Shown: piece by piece, positions 51,534 to 62,105 of the stretch
How positions within the stretch are numbered: the stretch's first letter is position 1
Layout: every line of letters starts with the position of its first letter
Origin: Yarrowia lipolytica
Taxonomy: Eukaryota > Ascomycota > Dipodascomycetes > Dipodascales
Length of the DNA: 64,000 nucleotides
NCBI RefSeq assembly: GCF_001761485.1
Contig: NC_090770.1
Location: 2,193,858 to 2,257,857 of the forward strand
Reading direction: 5' to 3'
Notes under the pieces: model-generated
What the model saw: only the letters and a program-made list of their open reading frames with translations
The model's database searches: none
Told to the model about the DNA's origin: nothing
Program-made: the position numbers and the translations under genes

Positions 51534-52652
51534 ATGGCTCCCACAATTGAAACCTCTACCCAGGCTACCTCCCTCCCATCCTCCAAGACCGGTTACGGTG
51601 CCAACTTGAAGAAGCAGCCTCTTAAGTACTCGGGTTCTCTTGATAAGTATGACCACTTTGAGGTCACCCCTAACATTGGAGAGGAGTTCTCCAGTGTTCA
51701 GCTTAGCTCTCTTCTCGAGTCTGATGACTTCGAGACTCTTGTGAGAGACCTGGCTATTCTCGTTGCTGAGCGAGGTGTTGTCTTTTTCCGAAACCAGGAC
51801 ATCAACGACGAGCAGCAGAAGAAGCTTGGTGAGCTTCTGGGCCACCTGACTGGTAAGCCCAAGGAGTCTGGCCTTCACGTCCATCCCACTGAGGCCCCCT
51901 CTTCTGAGACTGGCCAGGAGGTTCTCATTCTTCAGCCTGATCAGGGTGTCCTGAACCAGAAGTTCCTGCAGACCTCCACCCGAGCTGCTAAGAACTGGCA
52001 CACCGACATCACCTTTGAGAAGGTTCCTTCTGACTATGCCATCCTCAAGATCATCAAGAAGCCCAGCTCTGGAGGTGGCGACACCCTTTGGGCCTCTGGA
52101 TACGCTGCCTACGAGAAGCTGTCCCCCACTTACCAGAAGATCCTTGAGTCTCTGACTGCCCACCACTCTGGTCAGCACTTCCACGCTGTTGCCAAGCAGT
52201 CTGGTCACGGTATCGTCACCACTCCTCGAGGTCATCCCCTGAACTCTGGCGATGATCTCTACGCCGACCACCCCATCATCCGAACCAACCCCGTCACCGG
52301 ATGGAAGTCTCTGTACGTCAACCCCATCTTCACCGAGTCCATCAATGGCCTTGGCTGGGACGAGTCTCGATCCATCCTTGATTTCCTCAACCAGAACCTC
52401 AAGGAGAACCACGACATCCATGTCCGTTTCCGATGGAACGACAACGATGTGGCCATCTGGGACAACCGATCCACTTACCATACCGCCACCTACGACTACT
52501 CCACTACCGACCGACTTGGCCACCGAGTTCTGTCTTGCGGTGAGGTTCCTTACCTTGATGAGAACTCGATTTCTCGAACTGAGGCTCTGAAGGCTGACCT
52601 CGAGGCTGCTGATGCCACTGCTTCCAAGCTGTCCCAGTTGAATGTCAACTAG
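51534..52652 (+). CDS. alpha-ketoglutarate-dependent TauD/JLP1-type dioxygenase
   Basis: The 372-residue protein starts at the ATG at 51534; the frame is open 45 bases upstream without an ATG. The non-haem iron site is complete: H156 and D158 (NWHTDITFE) and H316 (STYHTATYDY), with R331 (GHRVLSCGE) to bind 2-oxoglutarate. Other family blocks are VFFRNQDI, GGDTLWASGYAAYEKLSP, HPIIRTNPVTGWKSLYVN and WDNRSTYH. The nearest known function is S. cerevisiae Jlp1, which releases sulfite from sulfonates such as taurine for use as sulfur source; other members act on herbicide ethers, so the substrate is not fixed. Codon choice is very strongly biased, suggesting high expression when induced. No peroxisomal or secretion signal. 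Confidence 0.88.
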   Translation: MAPTIETSTQATSLPSSKTGYGANLKKQPLKYSGSLDKYDHFEVTPNIGEEFSSVQLSSLLESDDFETLVRDLAILVAERGVVFFRNQDINDEQQKKLGELLGHLTGKPKESGLHVHPTEAPSSETGQEVLILQPDQGVLNQKFLQTSTRAAKNWHTDITFEKVPSDYAILKIIKKPSSGGGDTLWASGYAAYEKLSPTYQKILESLTAHHSGQHFHAVAKQSGHGIVTTPRGHPLNSGDDLYADHPIIRTNPVTGWKSLYVNPIFTESINGLGWDESRSILDFLNQNLKENHDIHVRFRWNDNDVAIWDNRSTYHTATYDYSTTDRLGHRVLSCGEVPYLDENSISRTEALKADLEAADATASKLSQLNVN

Positions 52653-53903
52653 ATTGTCGCTACTGGTAGCTCTCTCTAACGACCTCTAACGAATCACGAT
52701 TATTTATGAATACATTACGCATTGAAAAAAACTTCCACACGTAGCACTCATTGTAGCATCCACAAATTGGTATCAATATTGTATCGGCAACGACAGTTCA
52801 GATTATCACAAGTGACGGGTATCTCTTAAGGTAAAATCGCCAAGGTAACATCGCCAAGGTAACATTGACTTTCGGCATCATGAGCAGGTAAAAAAAAAAC
52901 TGCTGTGAAGAAAGAAAACTTCCGGTGAGTCTTCCTCAGGTAACCTCGCCAATCCGACGACATCACGGAGGCAACTGTGTTCACAAACCAACTCCCATCA
53001 CCAGCCCGTGAATCTCTTGGCTCTGGCAACCACCACCACATCCATGCAGGTCCCCACCTTTGAGAGTTGCCTTGTGGCGATGTGGCAATGTGGCGTTGAT
53101 GGATGAGCAGGCGGCACTGGGTTTGTGGCAAGTCGAACGAGACATCAAGAGGCGGAAAGAGGTGTAAGTTGTGGCAAAAGAGGTGGCTCAGTTGACGAAG
53201 GAGGCGGAAGCCGTCTCCTTAATATATGAAACAGCAATTGTGGCTTTTGTGGCTGTGGCTTGTGGCTAGATTGCAACTTTATTGAAACGGCGCAGTTGCA
53301 CGTGATATAAACTCAAACTTGCCTCAGTAAACGACCTCCACATATAATGGCTTCTATGCTACTCGTACAGTAATTATTGCCACACCACCATTCCAGAATA
53401 AAATAACAGAAGATGGGAATCAAAGAATAAAAGATGCCATAATCACAACTCTGACTGTGCATCGTAATCTCGCTTAATATCCGAGAACCTAAACTCCGCA
53501 TCTCACTGTGCTTGCGCATTTGTACGTCGTCCAGAAGCCAGAAGTCCAAAAGAACCTCACAATCACCGATAAATAACGCTTTGGTTGCCCCTGATACGTA
53601 TATCAATTTGATCTTTACGGTGCGACGTTAATCCAGGATATTGATTTAATGTTTAGCTGATTGCGCTAACTTGCTCTAGAGTGCAGCAAAGTGGGCATCA
53701 CTGTGGTACAAGTACACTCCGATACAGGTAGATGAAGAGACACAAGCTTCTACAAGATAAGATGCAGTTCATACTTACCGCGGTTGACGTTAAAATTAAA
53801 TCACTACTTTCTCTATTTTGTTCAATTATTCATATCTATGCATATTTGTGCGCTATCCTACCAACGTACCTTGTTGGCCTCCACCCTGGTTCTGGCGAAA
53901 CGT
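52653..53903. other. convergent intergenic region with a 14-bp tandem repeat
   Basis: About 1.25 kb between two genes that converge. Three tandem units AAGGTAAmATCGCC-like lie at 52828-52841, 52842-52855 and 52856-52869, with a fourth diverged copy at 52937-52950. GTGGC-rich words recur at 53080-53100 and 53230-53270. No gene is supported. Confidence 0.6.
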
Positions 53904-55715
53904 TTACTGAACCTTCTCCATATCGAATCGAATCTTCTGACCCAGACCACCGTTAAGCTCGTAGTCGTCACCCCACTTTTCGGCAAGAACCAACCATTGC
54001 TTGACCTGCTGAGCATTTCGAGAACCGTAAAGATCCCACTCGAAAATAGCCCGTTCGTACAGGGCAGCAGGAGGAGCCCAGTCCTTCAGAGGAGTCTTGG
54101 AGGACAGATGAGGCTTGGCATCCGATGAAAATGTGACCACATGGGGGATGACCTGCTCATTCATGAGCTTGTAGCCCTCATCCAGTCGTCCAAGGTTTCG
54201 GAGAATGACAGCCTGCAGAAGAGCAGACTGGGGGTCATTCATGCCGTTAAGTTTCTTGTAAGACTTCTCCAATGCATTCTGGGGCATCTTAGAGTAGCCG
54301 TTCCAGTAGTAGAAGACCTCGCCGAGCAGGGGCTTCTTGACGGCCACGTCAACGAGAGGTCCCTCCTTCTTGAGCTGCTGGATTCGGTGAGCCACATACT
54401 TTCGCAGATGCTGCTTCTTGTCGGAAGCATGAGTTGCGGCCTTTTCGAGCAGGACGCCGGCTTGGGCCTTAGCAGCAGGGTCTTCCTCCTCCTTGTAGAC
54501 CTCCAGGAGACAACAGGCGGCAAGGTAGTTGTACCAGGCATGGCACTTGGGAGTAAGGTCCACCAACTCCACAAAACTGTTGGCCGAGGTTCGGTACTGA
54601 TGAAGACAGGTGAGCCACTTGGTTCTGTTCTCGTAGATGGGCTCCTTGAGCTGGCGCATATGGACAGTGTTAAGGTCCACAGACAGAATGGCGATTGCCT
54701 CATCCAGTCGATGTAGAGTGGCCTCAGCCTGACCCTGCTGCAGCACCAGAATGGAAGATCGGGGGTATCGGGCACGAGCAACCATGAGTTGCTGGTACAT
54801 TCTGCTTCGGGGAGAGTCCTCGGACTTCTTCTCGAAGAAAGAGCCCTTGGCAATGAGCTCCTCTTCGGTTCCGGGCAAAATCAGATCCGAAGACTGCATG
54901 GGGGAGTCGTAGTATCGCATGAGCACAACAAGGGCGACTGTTGCCTGCACGTTAGGAGCAGAGATGGACTCCCACAGAAGTCGCAGACCATCCTCTCGAG
55001 AGCACTTGAATCCGATGGCTGACAAAAGTTTGCTGAGGCCAGGAGGAATCATGCTGAAGACGACCTGAATGATACCGAAACACAGACGGAATCCGGTATC
55101 AATGAGCTCGTCGTAAGACTCTCCGACGTTGTTGGCAGAGACCTTGGGGCCCAGTCGAGCGTGTCGGGCCTTAGCGTACTCGGTGAGCTCAGCAGGTGTG
55201 TAGCTGTATGGCGTGTAATTGGGGTTTTTCTTCATTTGCTGGATCTCGTACAAAGTGGAGTAGGCCTTCTTGAGCTTGTACAAAGCCTTGGTCATTTCGA
55301 GCATGGATTCGGAGATGATCATCATACAGGCTCCTAGAAGCTCTGCCTCAGCCAGGGCAACCTTGTACTCAGTTCCCGGAGGATAGGAGCAGTAGGGAGT
55401 GTAGTTATGAGTTCGATCAATGTTCTTGTAGGCGGCAGTCTCGCAGGTGGCCAAATGATCTGCTGTCTGTCTGATTTGCTCCGGATCCTGTCCAAAGAAG
55501 GCCTCAATAGATCCCACGACTCCGTGGACCAGCTTGTGGAGGCCAGAATTCGTCTTAATGCTGAGGTAGGGGGCAGCATCCTCCTTTCGTTCATCCATGA
55601 CCGTGTCGATCGCAGCTAGACCGTTTTCAAGGATGACGGCCTCGGAGAGCACCATGGCGGCCTCTGTGGCAGCATCTTTCTTCGTAGACGACTTTCCAAA
55701 ACCGAGAATAGTCAT
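53904..55715 (-). CDS. IML2: IML2, inclusion body clearance protein (TPR39 family)
   Basis: The 603-residue protein starts at the ATG at 55715 (MTILGFGKSSTKKDAATEAAM); the frame is open a little further upstream but without an ATG. It matches the Iml2 family of helical, TPR-like proteins: SEAVILENGLAAIDTVMDER, AAPYLSIKTNSGLHKLVHGVVG, AELLGACMMIISESMLEMTKALYKLKKAY, FGIIQVVFSMIPPGLSKLLSAIGFKC and the C-terminal helices ending RNAQQVKQWLVLAEKWGDDYEL. In S. cerevisiae Iml2 is soluble or mitochondria-associated and links lipid droplets to clearance of protein inclusions. Vertebrate TTC39 is the distant relative. Length is somewhat below S. cerevisiae Iml2. It lies on the same strand as the SSA-type Hsp70 gene, 2.4 kb away. 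Confidence 0.9.
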   Translation of the reverse strand: MTILGFGKSSTKKDAATEAAMVLSEAVILENGLAAIDTVMDERKEDAAPYLSIKTNSGLHKLVHGVVGSIEAFFGQDPEQIRQTADHLATCETAAYKNIDRTHNYTPYCSYPPGTEYKVALAEAELLGACMMIISESMLEMTKALYKLKKAYSTLYEIQQMKKNPNYTPYSYTPAELTEYAKARHARLGPKVSANNVGESYDELIDTGFRLCFGIIQVVFSMIPPGLSKLLSAIGFKCSREDGLRLLWESISAPNVQATVALVVLMRYYDSPMQSSDLILPGTEEELIAKGSFFEKKSEDSPRSRMYQQLMVARARYPRSSILVLQQGQAEATLHRLDEAIAILSVDLNTVHMRQLKEPIYENRTKWLTCLHQYRTSANSFVELVDLTPKCHAWYNYLAACCLLEVYKEEEDPAAKAQAGVLLEKAATHASDKKQHLRKYVAHRIQQLKKEGPLVDVAVKKPLLGEVFYYWNGYSKMPQNALEKSYKKLNGMNDPQSALLQAVILRNLGRLDEGYKLMNEQVIPHVVTFSSDAKPHLSSKTPLKDWAPPAALYERAIFEWDLYGSRNAQQVKQWLVLAEKWGDDYELNGGLGQKIRFDMEKVQ

Positions 55716-58081
55716 TGTAGCCGGTTGTCGTAGAGTGTGAGAAGACAAGTTGGAGTATAAGTCGCTGTAGATGAAAGTGCCAAGTTAGATAAGGTTATGT
55801 GTCAAGTGCCCCGTTTTGGTTTTCGCGCGTATTATCTCTCACTCGGAAATAGGATTACATATCCGAGTAAAGGACTAAAAGGTGGTATGGAGGATACAAA
55901 AAATCCTCCGTCACGCGGCTTGATAATGATTCCGCCTTCGGATCATGTCCTTCACATGCCTCTTTGGTTTTTAGAGTCACTAGGCCACGCTCCAAGGCGT
56001 GTCTGGCTAAGGCCGTTGGCCTCCTCCTGGCTGCAGATAATAATTTCACTCAAACGCAGGTCAAGCATCCGGTCCATGTGCAAAAGTCCGAAATTCAAAA
56101 ACACGTCCCATGGCATACCCGGACATCTACGAGTACATATACTGCACATGGAAAGCCCCCGAGCGGCAGAGGCACGTCGGAATATACACTTCTTGCCCAT
56201 GGACCCTGGTTTTCGGTCCATGGTAGTGTCTCGGACTTGTGACTGTCTATCTCAACCGAACCGAATTTTCATCAGACTTCCTTTCGGCCTCCCAACCGAC
56301 ACAAAGAATCTAAAAACATTTGTCAGGTTGGTTATCATGGATAAGGGTACAAAGTACCAAAACTTAGGAGATGGTACTTGTAGTTTATGGAAAGCCCTAC
56401 AAAACCATCCCCATCGCCTGAGGGCTGGCATGAAACATGTGCATGCAGTTTCCGATGTCTGGGCATTATGAACGTTGCGGTAACCATGGAAACGTCGCCC
56501 TGTTGACTTTGTGGACATGCTGCATGCACGCCAGCATATATATTAACGCAGAAGCAAATCTCGCCACCCCTCCTCCAAGTTGCACTGTGCTATACTATAT
56601 ACTGTAGTTCTTTTGAGACATAGATATAAGCCAGAAGCACAGACATGTTCAGTGCAAGCCGGTTACAGCAGCAAGTGTCTGACGTGGCTGATCCAGCCGT
56701 TGGGCCTAACTTGTAGGTTCACTTGCTCACGCGCACTCATGCAACACATGGTGGACTGGTCATGAAGCATTTATCACCTGGATACAGCCACGCTAGACTT
56801 GCCATAACGGGAGCAGAGCGGTGGTGTCAAAAAAATGCGCTTAACCACCCTCTTTACATTTTCTTTCAGCCTTGCTTCGCTCCCCAAGAATGTGGTTCAG
56901 CAAATTTTGGGTCCACACGATTAAGATGTCCATAAAAAAGACAGCCTACTGCTCGTAAGTTGCCTTCATAGCCAACTTTCTCTGGTAAGGCGGAACCACT
57001 GGAATGTTATGTTAAACCCCGCAGAACCGAAAAATCGCAGAAGATATGTATGCATTCTTTCCTCGCCTTTGCGTGTGATTTCGGAATCACAGAACAGCTC
57101 CGCAATGAACTCCGACCCGGCCATGTGTGGCCCTGGCTGGCGTGTGAAACATTTGGGGTGAGGTGCAACTTTTAGGTTCCATTTAGTAGGGTACCTATGC
57201 AAACTCTTTGTGAGGACCATTGCAACATTTGCGTTCAGTGGGAGTCAAAGGAGACCCATATCATCTCACGAGGCCCTCAGGCTTATGATGGATTTGCTCT
57301 TAGCCTCTCAACCCTAGCACTGTTTCTAAATGTATCCGCCGCACCACCCACACAGTAACTGCCCATCCATTGATCTACAAGTAGTGACCTACACTCAACG
57401 GGTATGGACATCCTCTTGCAATATTGCTTGTTGCATCGGAAAAATAACGGCAAACTAACAAGGATAACGATAACAGCTTAAACCACTTGCTGTGCTTTCC
57501 CCACTTGGCGCTTGCTAACCGGATGTATAATAAAAGCCTTGTTTCTGGCTAGTAGATGAGGGGTCGAACCATGACCCGCAACCAAGGCTCTACAAGTAGA
57601 TGTGATACCAGTCTCCGAAGTGTTCCATATCTACAATTAGTATATCCTTCTGTCGCGTGCCCAGTCGGACCGGAGTTATGTGTCTTGTGCACGGGCATTC
57701 TTTGCAGACGTGGGGATAAATAGAGTTTGACAATGTAACCACACAATAGATTTGTGTGCTTGGCACGAGATGTAAACCGTACGATGCAACAGCCCTGGAG
57801 ATGCACACCCGATAATATAAAGCCTTCCTGAGTGACCCGAAGCCTTTACGTGCTTCCTTGCTTTATCGCTTCTTAATCCTTATTTTATCCACCTCAAGCC
57901 GTGTAGTAATGTCTCACACATATTTTCTCAGCCGTTACATGGGGGTGTGTACGTGGCGCAGCAGTTCCGCGTCTTATCCAGGGACCACGCACACTTCTCT
58001 AATTCATCTAAATTTTTACGTGTCCAGTAAATCAACCAATAAATATCTTTAATTATGTACAGGAGAGCCTATGGGAGCCCC
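55716..58081. other. 2.4 kb intergenic region
   Basis: Holds the IML2 promoter and the 3' flank of the Hsp70 gene. One frame on the plus strand, 55797-56471, is open for 224 codons with an ATG start. It has no recognisable domain, starts only 80 bases from the divergent IML2 ATG, and the opposite strand is also open in places, so I list it separately with low confidence. TATAATAAAA near 57526 and AATATAAAG near 57816 look like TATA elements without an attached gene. Confidence 0.5.
55797..56471 (+). CDS. doubtful hypothetical ORF
   Basis: A 224-codon frame from the ATG at 55797 (MCQVPRFGFRAYYLSLGNRI). No domain, signal peptide or family is recognised, and Arg codons are not biased to CGA as in real genes here. 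It lies in the promoter space of the divergent IML2 gene. Its length is a little unusual for chance, which is the only reason to list it. Confidence 0.2.
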   Translation: MCQVPRFGFRAYYLSLGNRITYPSKGLKGGMEDTKNPPSRGLIMIPPSDHVLHMPLWFLESLGHAPRRVWLRPLASSWLQIIISLKRRSSIRSMCKSPKFKNTSHGIPGHLRVHILHMESPRAAEARRNIHFLPMDPGFRSMVVSRTCDCLSQPNRIFIRLPFGLPTDTKNLKTFVRLVIMDKGTKYQNLGDGTCSLWKALQNHPHRLRAGMKHVHAVSDVWAL

Positions 58082-60013
58082 TTAATCAACCTCCTCAACA
58101 GTGGGACCCTCGCCGCCACCAGGGGCGGCTCCAGCTCCAGGCATGCCTCCTCCGGGCATTCCACCGGGAGCACCACCGTCAGCTCCGTAGAACTTCATAA
58201 GGATGGGGTTCGCAATACCCTCGAGCTCCTTCTGCTTATCGGAGTACTCTTCAGTAGCACCGGACTGAGTAGCATCGAGGAACTCAATGGTCTCGTTGAT
58301 GGCCTTCTCAAGCTTCTCACGCTCGGCCTCGTCAACCTTCTCCTTGAACTTCTCCTCGGAGAGAGTGTTCTTGAGAGAGTAGGTGTAAGACTCGAGGCCG
58401 TTCTTGGCGGCAATTCGGGCAGCCTCCTTCTCGTCCTCGTCCTTGTACTTCTCAGCGTCGTTCACCATTCGCTCAATTTCCTCCTTGGAAAGTCGGCCCT
58501 TGTCGTTGGTGATAGTGATTTGCTGAGTCTTACCAGTACCCTTCTCAACAGCGGAGACGTTGAGAATACCGTTGGCATCAACGTCAAAGGTGACTTCGAT
58601 CTGAGGAACACCACGAGGAGCGGGGGGAATACCGGACAGCTCAAACTTACCAAGGATGTTGTTATCCTTGGTCTGAGCTCGCTCACCCTCAAAGACCTGA
58701 ATCAGAACGCCAGGCTGGTTGTCAGCGTAGGTGGAGAAGGTCTCAGACTTCTTGGTGGGGATAGTCGAGTTTCGGGGGATGAGCTTGGTCATAACACCGC
58801 CAGCAGTCTCGATTCCAAGAGAAAGGGGAGCAACGTCAAGGAGCAGAATATCCTGAGTGGAAGAGGAAGTGTCACCAGAAAGGATGGCAGCCTGGACGGC
58901 AGCACCGTAGGCAACAGCCTCATCAGGGTTGATAGATCGATTCAGCTCTTTTCCGTTGAAGAAGTCAGAAACGAGCTTCTGCACCTTGGGGATTCGAGTG
59001 GAGCCACCAACAAGGACAATCTCGTTGACTGAGGCCTTGTCCATCTTAGCGTCCTTCAGGACCTTCTCAACTGGCTCAAGAGTGCCTCGGAAGAGATCCT
59101 GACAGAGTTCCTCGAATCGGGCTCGAGTGATGGAGGTGTAGAAATCAATACCCTCGTAGAGAGAGTCGATCTCAATGGATGTCTGAGCGGAAGACGAAAG
59201 GGTTCGCTTAGCTCGCTCACAAGCGGTTCGCAGTCGTCGGAGAGCTCGCTGGTTGGTGGAGATGTCCTTCTTGTGCTTTCGCTTGAACTCCTGAACAAAG
59301 TGGTTCACGAGTCGGTTGTCAAAGTCCTCACCACCGAGATGGGTATCTCCAGCGGTGGCCTTGACCTCAAAGATGCCGTCTTCGATAGACAGAAGAGAAA
59401 CATCAAAAGTTCCTCCTCCAAGATCGAAAATGAGCACGTTTCGCTCGCCAGTCTCCTTCTTATCGAGACCGTAGGCAATGGCGGCAGCGGTAGGCTCGTT
59501 GATAATTCTCTGAACATTCAGACCAGCAATAAGACCTGCGTCCTTGGTGGCCTGTCGCTGAGAATCATTGAAGTATGCGGGAACGGTAATGACAGCGTCG
59601 TTCACCTTTGTTCCGAGGTATCCCTCAGCAGTTTCTTTCATCTTGGTGAGGATCATGGAAGAGATCTCTTCGGGGGTGAAGACCTTGGTTTCGCCCTTGA
59701 ATTCGACCTCGATGTTGGGCTTTCCAGCCTTGTCGATAATCTTGAAGGGGAAGTGCTTGGCGTCATTCTGGACCTCAGGGTCGTCGAATTTTCGGCCAAT
59801 CAGTCGCTTGGCGTCAAAGACTGTGTTTGCAGGGTTCATGGCAGCCTGGTTCTTGGCAGCATCACCAATGAGTCGTTCAGTGTCGGTAAAGGCCACAAAC
59901 GAGGGAGTGGTTCTGTTTCCCTGGTCATTGGCGATGATTTCGACTCTGTCATTGGCGAAATGGGCCACACAGGAGTATGTGGTTCCAAGATCGATTCCTA
60001 CTGCTTTAGACAT
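58082..60013 (-). CDS. SSA: cytosolic Hsp70 chaperone, SSA type
   Basis: The 643-residue chaperone starts at the ATG at 60013 ([19 protein letters not shown]). All three Hsp70 signatures are present: IDLGTTYS at the start, [14 protein letters not shown] at about 194-207 and [17 protein letters not shown] at about 332-348. The substrate domain, helical lid and a Gly/Met/Pro-rich linker follow, and the C terminus is EEVD (GPTVEEVD), the docking site for TPR cochaperones. EEVD and the lack of a signal or presequence mark it as a cytosolic SSA member rather than SSB, Kar2 or Ssc1. It folds new and stressed proteins with J-proteins and Hsp104 and assists import into organelles. Upstream heat-shock elements fit stress induction. 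Which SSA paralogue it is cannot be told from this window. Confidence 0.97.
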   Translation of the reverse strand: MSKAVGIDLGTTYSCVAHFANDRVEIIANDQGNRTTPSFVAFTDTERLIGDAAKNQAAMNPANTVFDAKRLIGRKFDDPEVQNDAKHFPFKIIDKAGKPNIEVEFKGETKVFTPEEISSMILTKMKETAEGYLGTKVNDAVITVPAYFNDSQRQATKDAGLIAGLNVQRIINEPTAAAIAYGLDKKETGERNVLIFDLGGGTFDVSLLSIEDGIFEVKATAGDTHLGGEDFDNRLVNHFVQEFKRKHKKDISTNQRALRRLRTACERAKRTLSSSAQTSIEIDSLYEGIDFYTSITRARFEELCQDLFRGTLEPVEKVLKDAKMDKASVNEIVLVGGSTRIPKVQKLVSDFFNGKELNRSINPDEAVAYGAAVQAAILSGDTSSSTQDILLLDVAPLSLGIETAGGVMTKLIPRNSTIPTKKSETFSTYADNQPGVLIQVFEGERAQTKDNNILGKFELSGIPPAPRGVPQIEVTFDVDANGILNVSAVEKGTGKTQQITITNDKGRLSKEEIERMVNDAEKYKDEDEKEAARIAAKNGLESYTYSLKNTLSEEKFKEKVDEAEREKLEKAINETIEFLDATQSGATEEYSDKQKELEGIANPILMKFYGADGGAPGGMPGGGMPGAGAAPGGGEGPTVEEVD

Positions 60014-60117
60014 GTTGTTGTAATGTGTTTCTTTCGTTTTCTTTTGTGTTTGTGATGGCCTATTTTCTGTGGCAGACACCCCGACTTTTAATAGTGTCCC
60101 TGTGCATGCTACCTGCA

Positions 60118-60139
60118 GAAGTTCGTGATGTTTCTCGAA
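60118..60139 (-). promoter_or_regulatory. heat-shock element near the Hsp70 gene
   Basis: GAA-TTC triplets at 60118-60124 and a perfect TTC-TC-GAA at 60132-60139, about 105-126 bases before the Hsp70 start codon. This is the inverted-repeat core bound by Hsf1. Confidence 0.55.
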
Positions 60140-60210
60140 GGTGAGAGAAAAGATAAGGTATAGCCTAACCTTATTCGTGGAATGATATCGAAGCAGATGG
60201 AAGACTGGAG

Positions 60211-60243
60211 AAGTTCACAGAAATTTACAGAAATTCACAGAAA
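60211..60243 (-). promoter_or_regulatory. step-type heat-shock element (10-bp GAA repeat)
   Basis: Three GAA triplets at 60220, 60230 and 60240, exactly ten bases apart, with TTC at 60214 and 60234, inside a short 10-bp tandem repeat about 200 bases before the Hsp70 start. GAA blocks at 10-bp steps form the step-type element used by yeast Hsf1. Confidence 0.5.
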
Positions 60244-61300
60244 GATCAACAGGTGTGCACTTGTAACAACATGTGGGCCAATAATGGTCTGATGTACCCA
60301 GGGTGTGACCAACATCGACTAATCAGGGAGCCGCTGACAGATTTGGTATACCCAGGTTATCTCATTGCTTTCTGAGAGACACTTACAGTATGTACAGTAT
60401 GTACAGTAGCGGCAGTGTTCACGTCCCTCATTCGCTGGAAGGGCAATAGAATATGATATGGGATGAGAGCGATCAATCTGATGGGGAGGAATACAAGAGC
60501 AGTCTTGCAAGAAGGAAAACAAGCACAGTCTTGTGGGAAGGAATCCATTCAGAACCAGTCTTGCAGGTGAACAGAGGAACAGTTATGCTTAGCGTTGAGG
60601 AGTTTGCTGGTGACTGCTAAGCAACAGGTCCTGGGAGATGTCGGTGATGCGTGATCCAAGCATACAATAGCAATGAAGTCGCCACTTCTACCGATTCTAC
60701 GACGATCAGCCACTGCGGGTGCTGAAGCAGTGGGTTTGTTGCCTTGGTTCATGAAAAGGAGCCACAGGCAGCAGCAGAGGAGAGTCACCGTCACGACTAT
60801 GATTGTCGTCACCAGTAGAATCAGAGAAATTCTGCTTATAGGTGAGCGGCTCCAGGAACAACCTCGGTATCATCGTCCTCGGAGGGGCGGAGCCCTTGGA
60901 GGAGTTGTACATCTTGAATATGCCATATTCATCTATACTTCCACCCGCCAACAGACGACGATACACCACTATAAACACACCCCCATCCACACCATCAACA
61001 CCACCACACACCATCACACCACCATCACAACACCACCACATAGATACTCGACGCCCAGTTATGTTTCGACTACAACTTACGACCCACCCTAGATTCTAAT
61101 ACACTACAAGTAGCACAAATGCTGTGCATCCATTGCGCCACACAACAAACAGCCTACAGCCAGAAGATGACAAGTGTGAGTATACTATTGACCCAGGACG
61201 ACCGCTAATACATATAGCCCTAGCTACATGAAGCCAATTGTTGGAGACTTCTGCACTAGATATCTTTCAAGTAATTGTTGCAACTTGTGGTTCCCCACAG
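60244..61300. other. intergenic region, Hsp70 upstream side
   Basis: No supported gene. 60960-61043 is a low-complexity CAC/ACC-rich tract. At 61167 an ATG followed by a GTGAGT donor (61176-61181) resembles the first exon of a typical spliced gene, but no matching exon is found except the CLU1 relic that begins after a CCCCACAG at 61300, and the joined frame is wrong. Confidence 0.5.
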
Positions 61301-62105
61301 GCTGTCAAAAGAAGAGCGACACTTCCAAGGCCCAGTTCCTCGCCGAGCTGTGTGAGCAGGAGATTGCCGTGCGATCCGCCAAGCACCTGCTGCGAAACGA
61401 GATGGCCAAGAAGGGTGCCAACCCCAAGTACGTTGTTGCTCACGTCATGAACCTGCTGCTGGGCTCCACCTCCAAGGTGTTTGATACCCCCGCCGGTCTG
61501 CTGACTGTCTCCGACTCCGTCAACCTTTCGGTCGACGAGGCCAAGGCTACTGTTGCCGCCATTGCCAAGACCCGATTCGGCTACGACCTCGATACCTCCA
61601 TCTTCGCCAAGCGACCCGTCCAGCTGCTCCGAGAGCTGTCTGGAAAGCTGGGACTCCAGTTCCTGCAGAAGGAGTACGAGTTTGGTGCCGAGCCCTTTGC
61701 CGTCGCCGACGTGGTCAACATCCTCCCCGTCTTCAAGACCACCACCTTCCGATCCAAGCCTCGAGGAGAGGCTCGAGGCTGCCCGAACCGGTCAACACAG
61801 GACGTGGCTCTGCAGCTGCTGCGAGACCTCCTCGCCGAGCAGGTGTACGGCTCCGTTAACCCGAGCCACCAAGGTGTACAACACCGCTTCTTCGCTACGA
61901 GATGGACGAGGCTCTGCTGGCTGCGGATCTCGGCCGACGAGCCTGCATCATGTCGAGCGATGCTCCGGAATCGACTCTGTCGACGCCATTCACTACCTCA
62001 ACCGTGTTGTTTGAGCACGCCATCGGCAACTACGTCGGTGCTCTGCACATGTAAGCACGCCGTTCGTGTCAAGATCAAGACCGTAAGCGACACCCTCACA
62101 TTATG
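61301..62105 (+). pseudogene. CLU1 (clustered mitochondria protein) relic
   Basis: A fragment of the CLU/TIF31 family is visible: KAQFLAELCEQEIAVRSAKHLLR, VVAHVMNLLLGSTSKVFDTP, FGYDLDTSIFAKRPVQLLREL, GLQFLQKEYEFG and FAVADVVNILPVFKTTTFRSK. After about 61770 the reading frame changes several times: VALQLLRDLLAEQVYGSVNP, then TKVYNTASSLRD, then EALLAADLGRRACIMS, then GIDSVDAIHYLNRVV, then FEHAIGNYVGALHM, each in another frame. At least four small indels are needed to read them in order. It covers only the middle to late part of a protein that is normally over 1200 residues. Intact Clu1 binds mRNA of mitochondrial proteins and controls mitochondrial distribution. Codon bias is still that of a well-expressed Yarrowia gene, so decay is recent. 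Confidence 0.8.

Noticed and set aside
51501-52523. Minus-strand 340-codon frame opposite the dioxygenase
   Set aside because: Antisense of a strongly codon-biased gene with a complete iron-binding site; no family match.
57541-57610. GGTTCGAACC-like word suggesting a tRNA
   Set aside because: The flanks do not form a T-arm or acceptor stem and there is no A box at the right distance.
58055-60055. Long plus-strand frames opposite the Hsp70 gene
   Set aside because: Same codon-bias effect; the minus strand carries an unmistakable Hsp70.
61167-61450. ATG plus GTGAGT joined to the CLU1 relic as a functional spliced gene
   Set aside because: No branch point precedes CCCCACAG at 61300, and the spliced frame does not match the CLU1 frame and soon stops.
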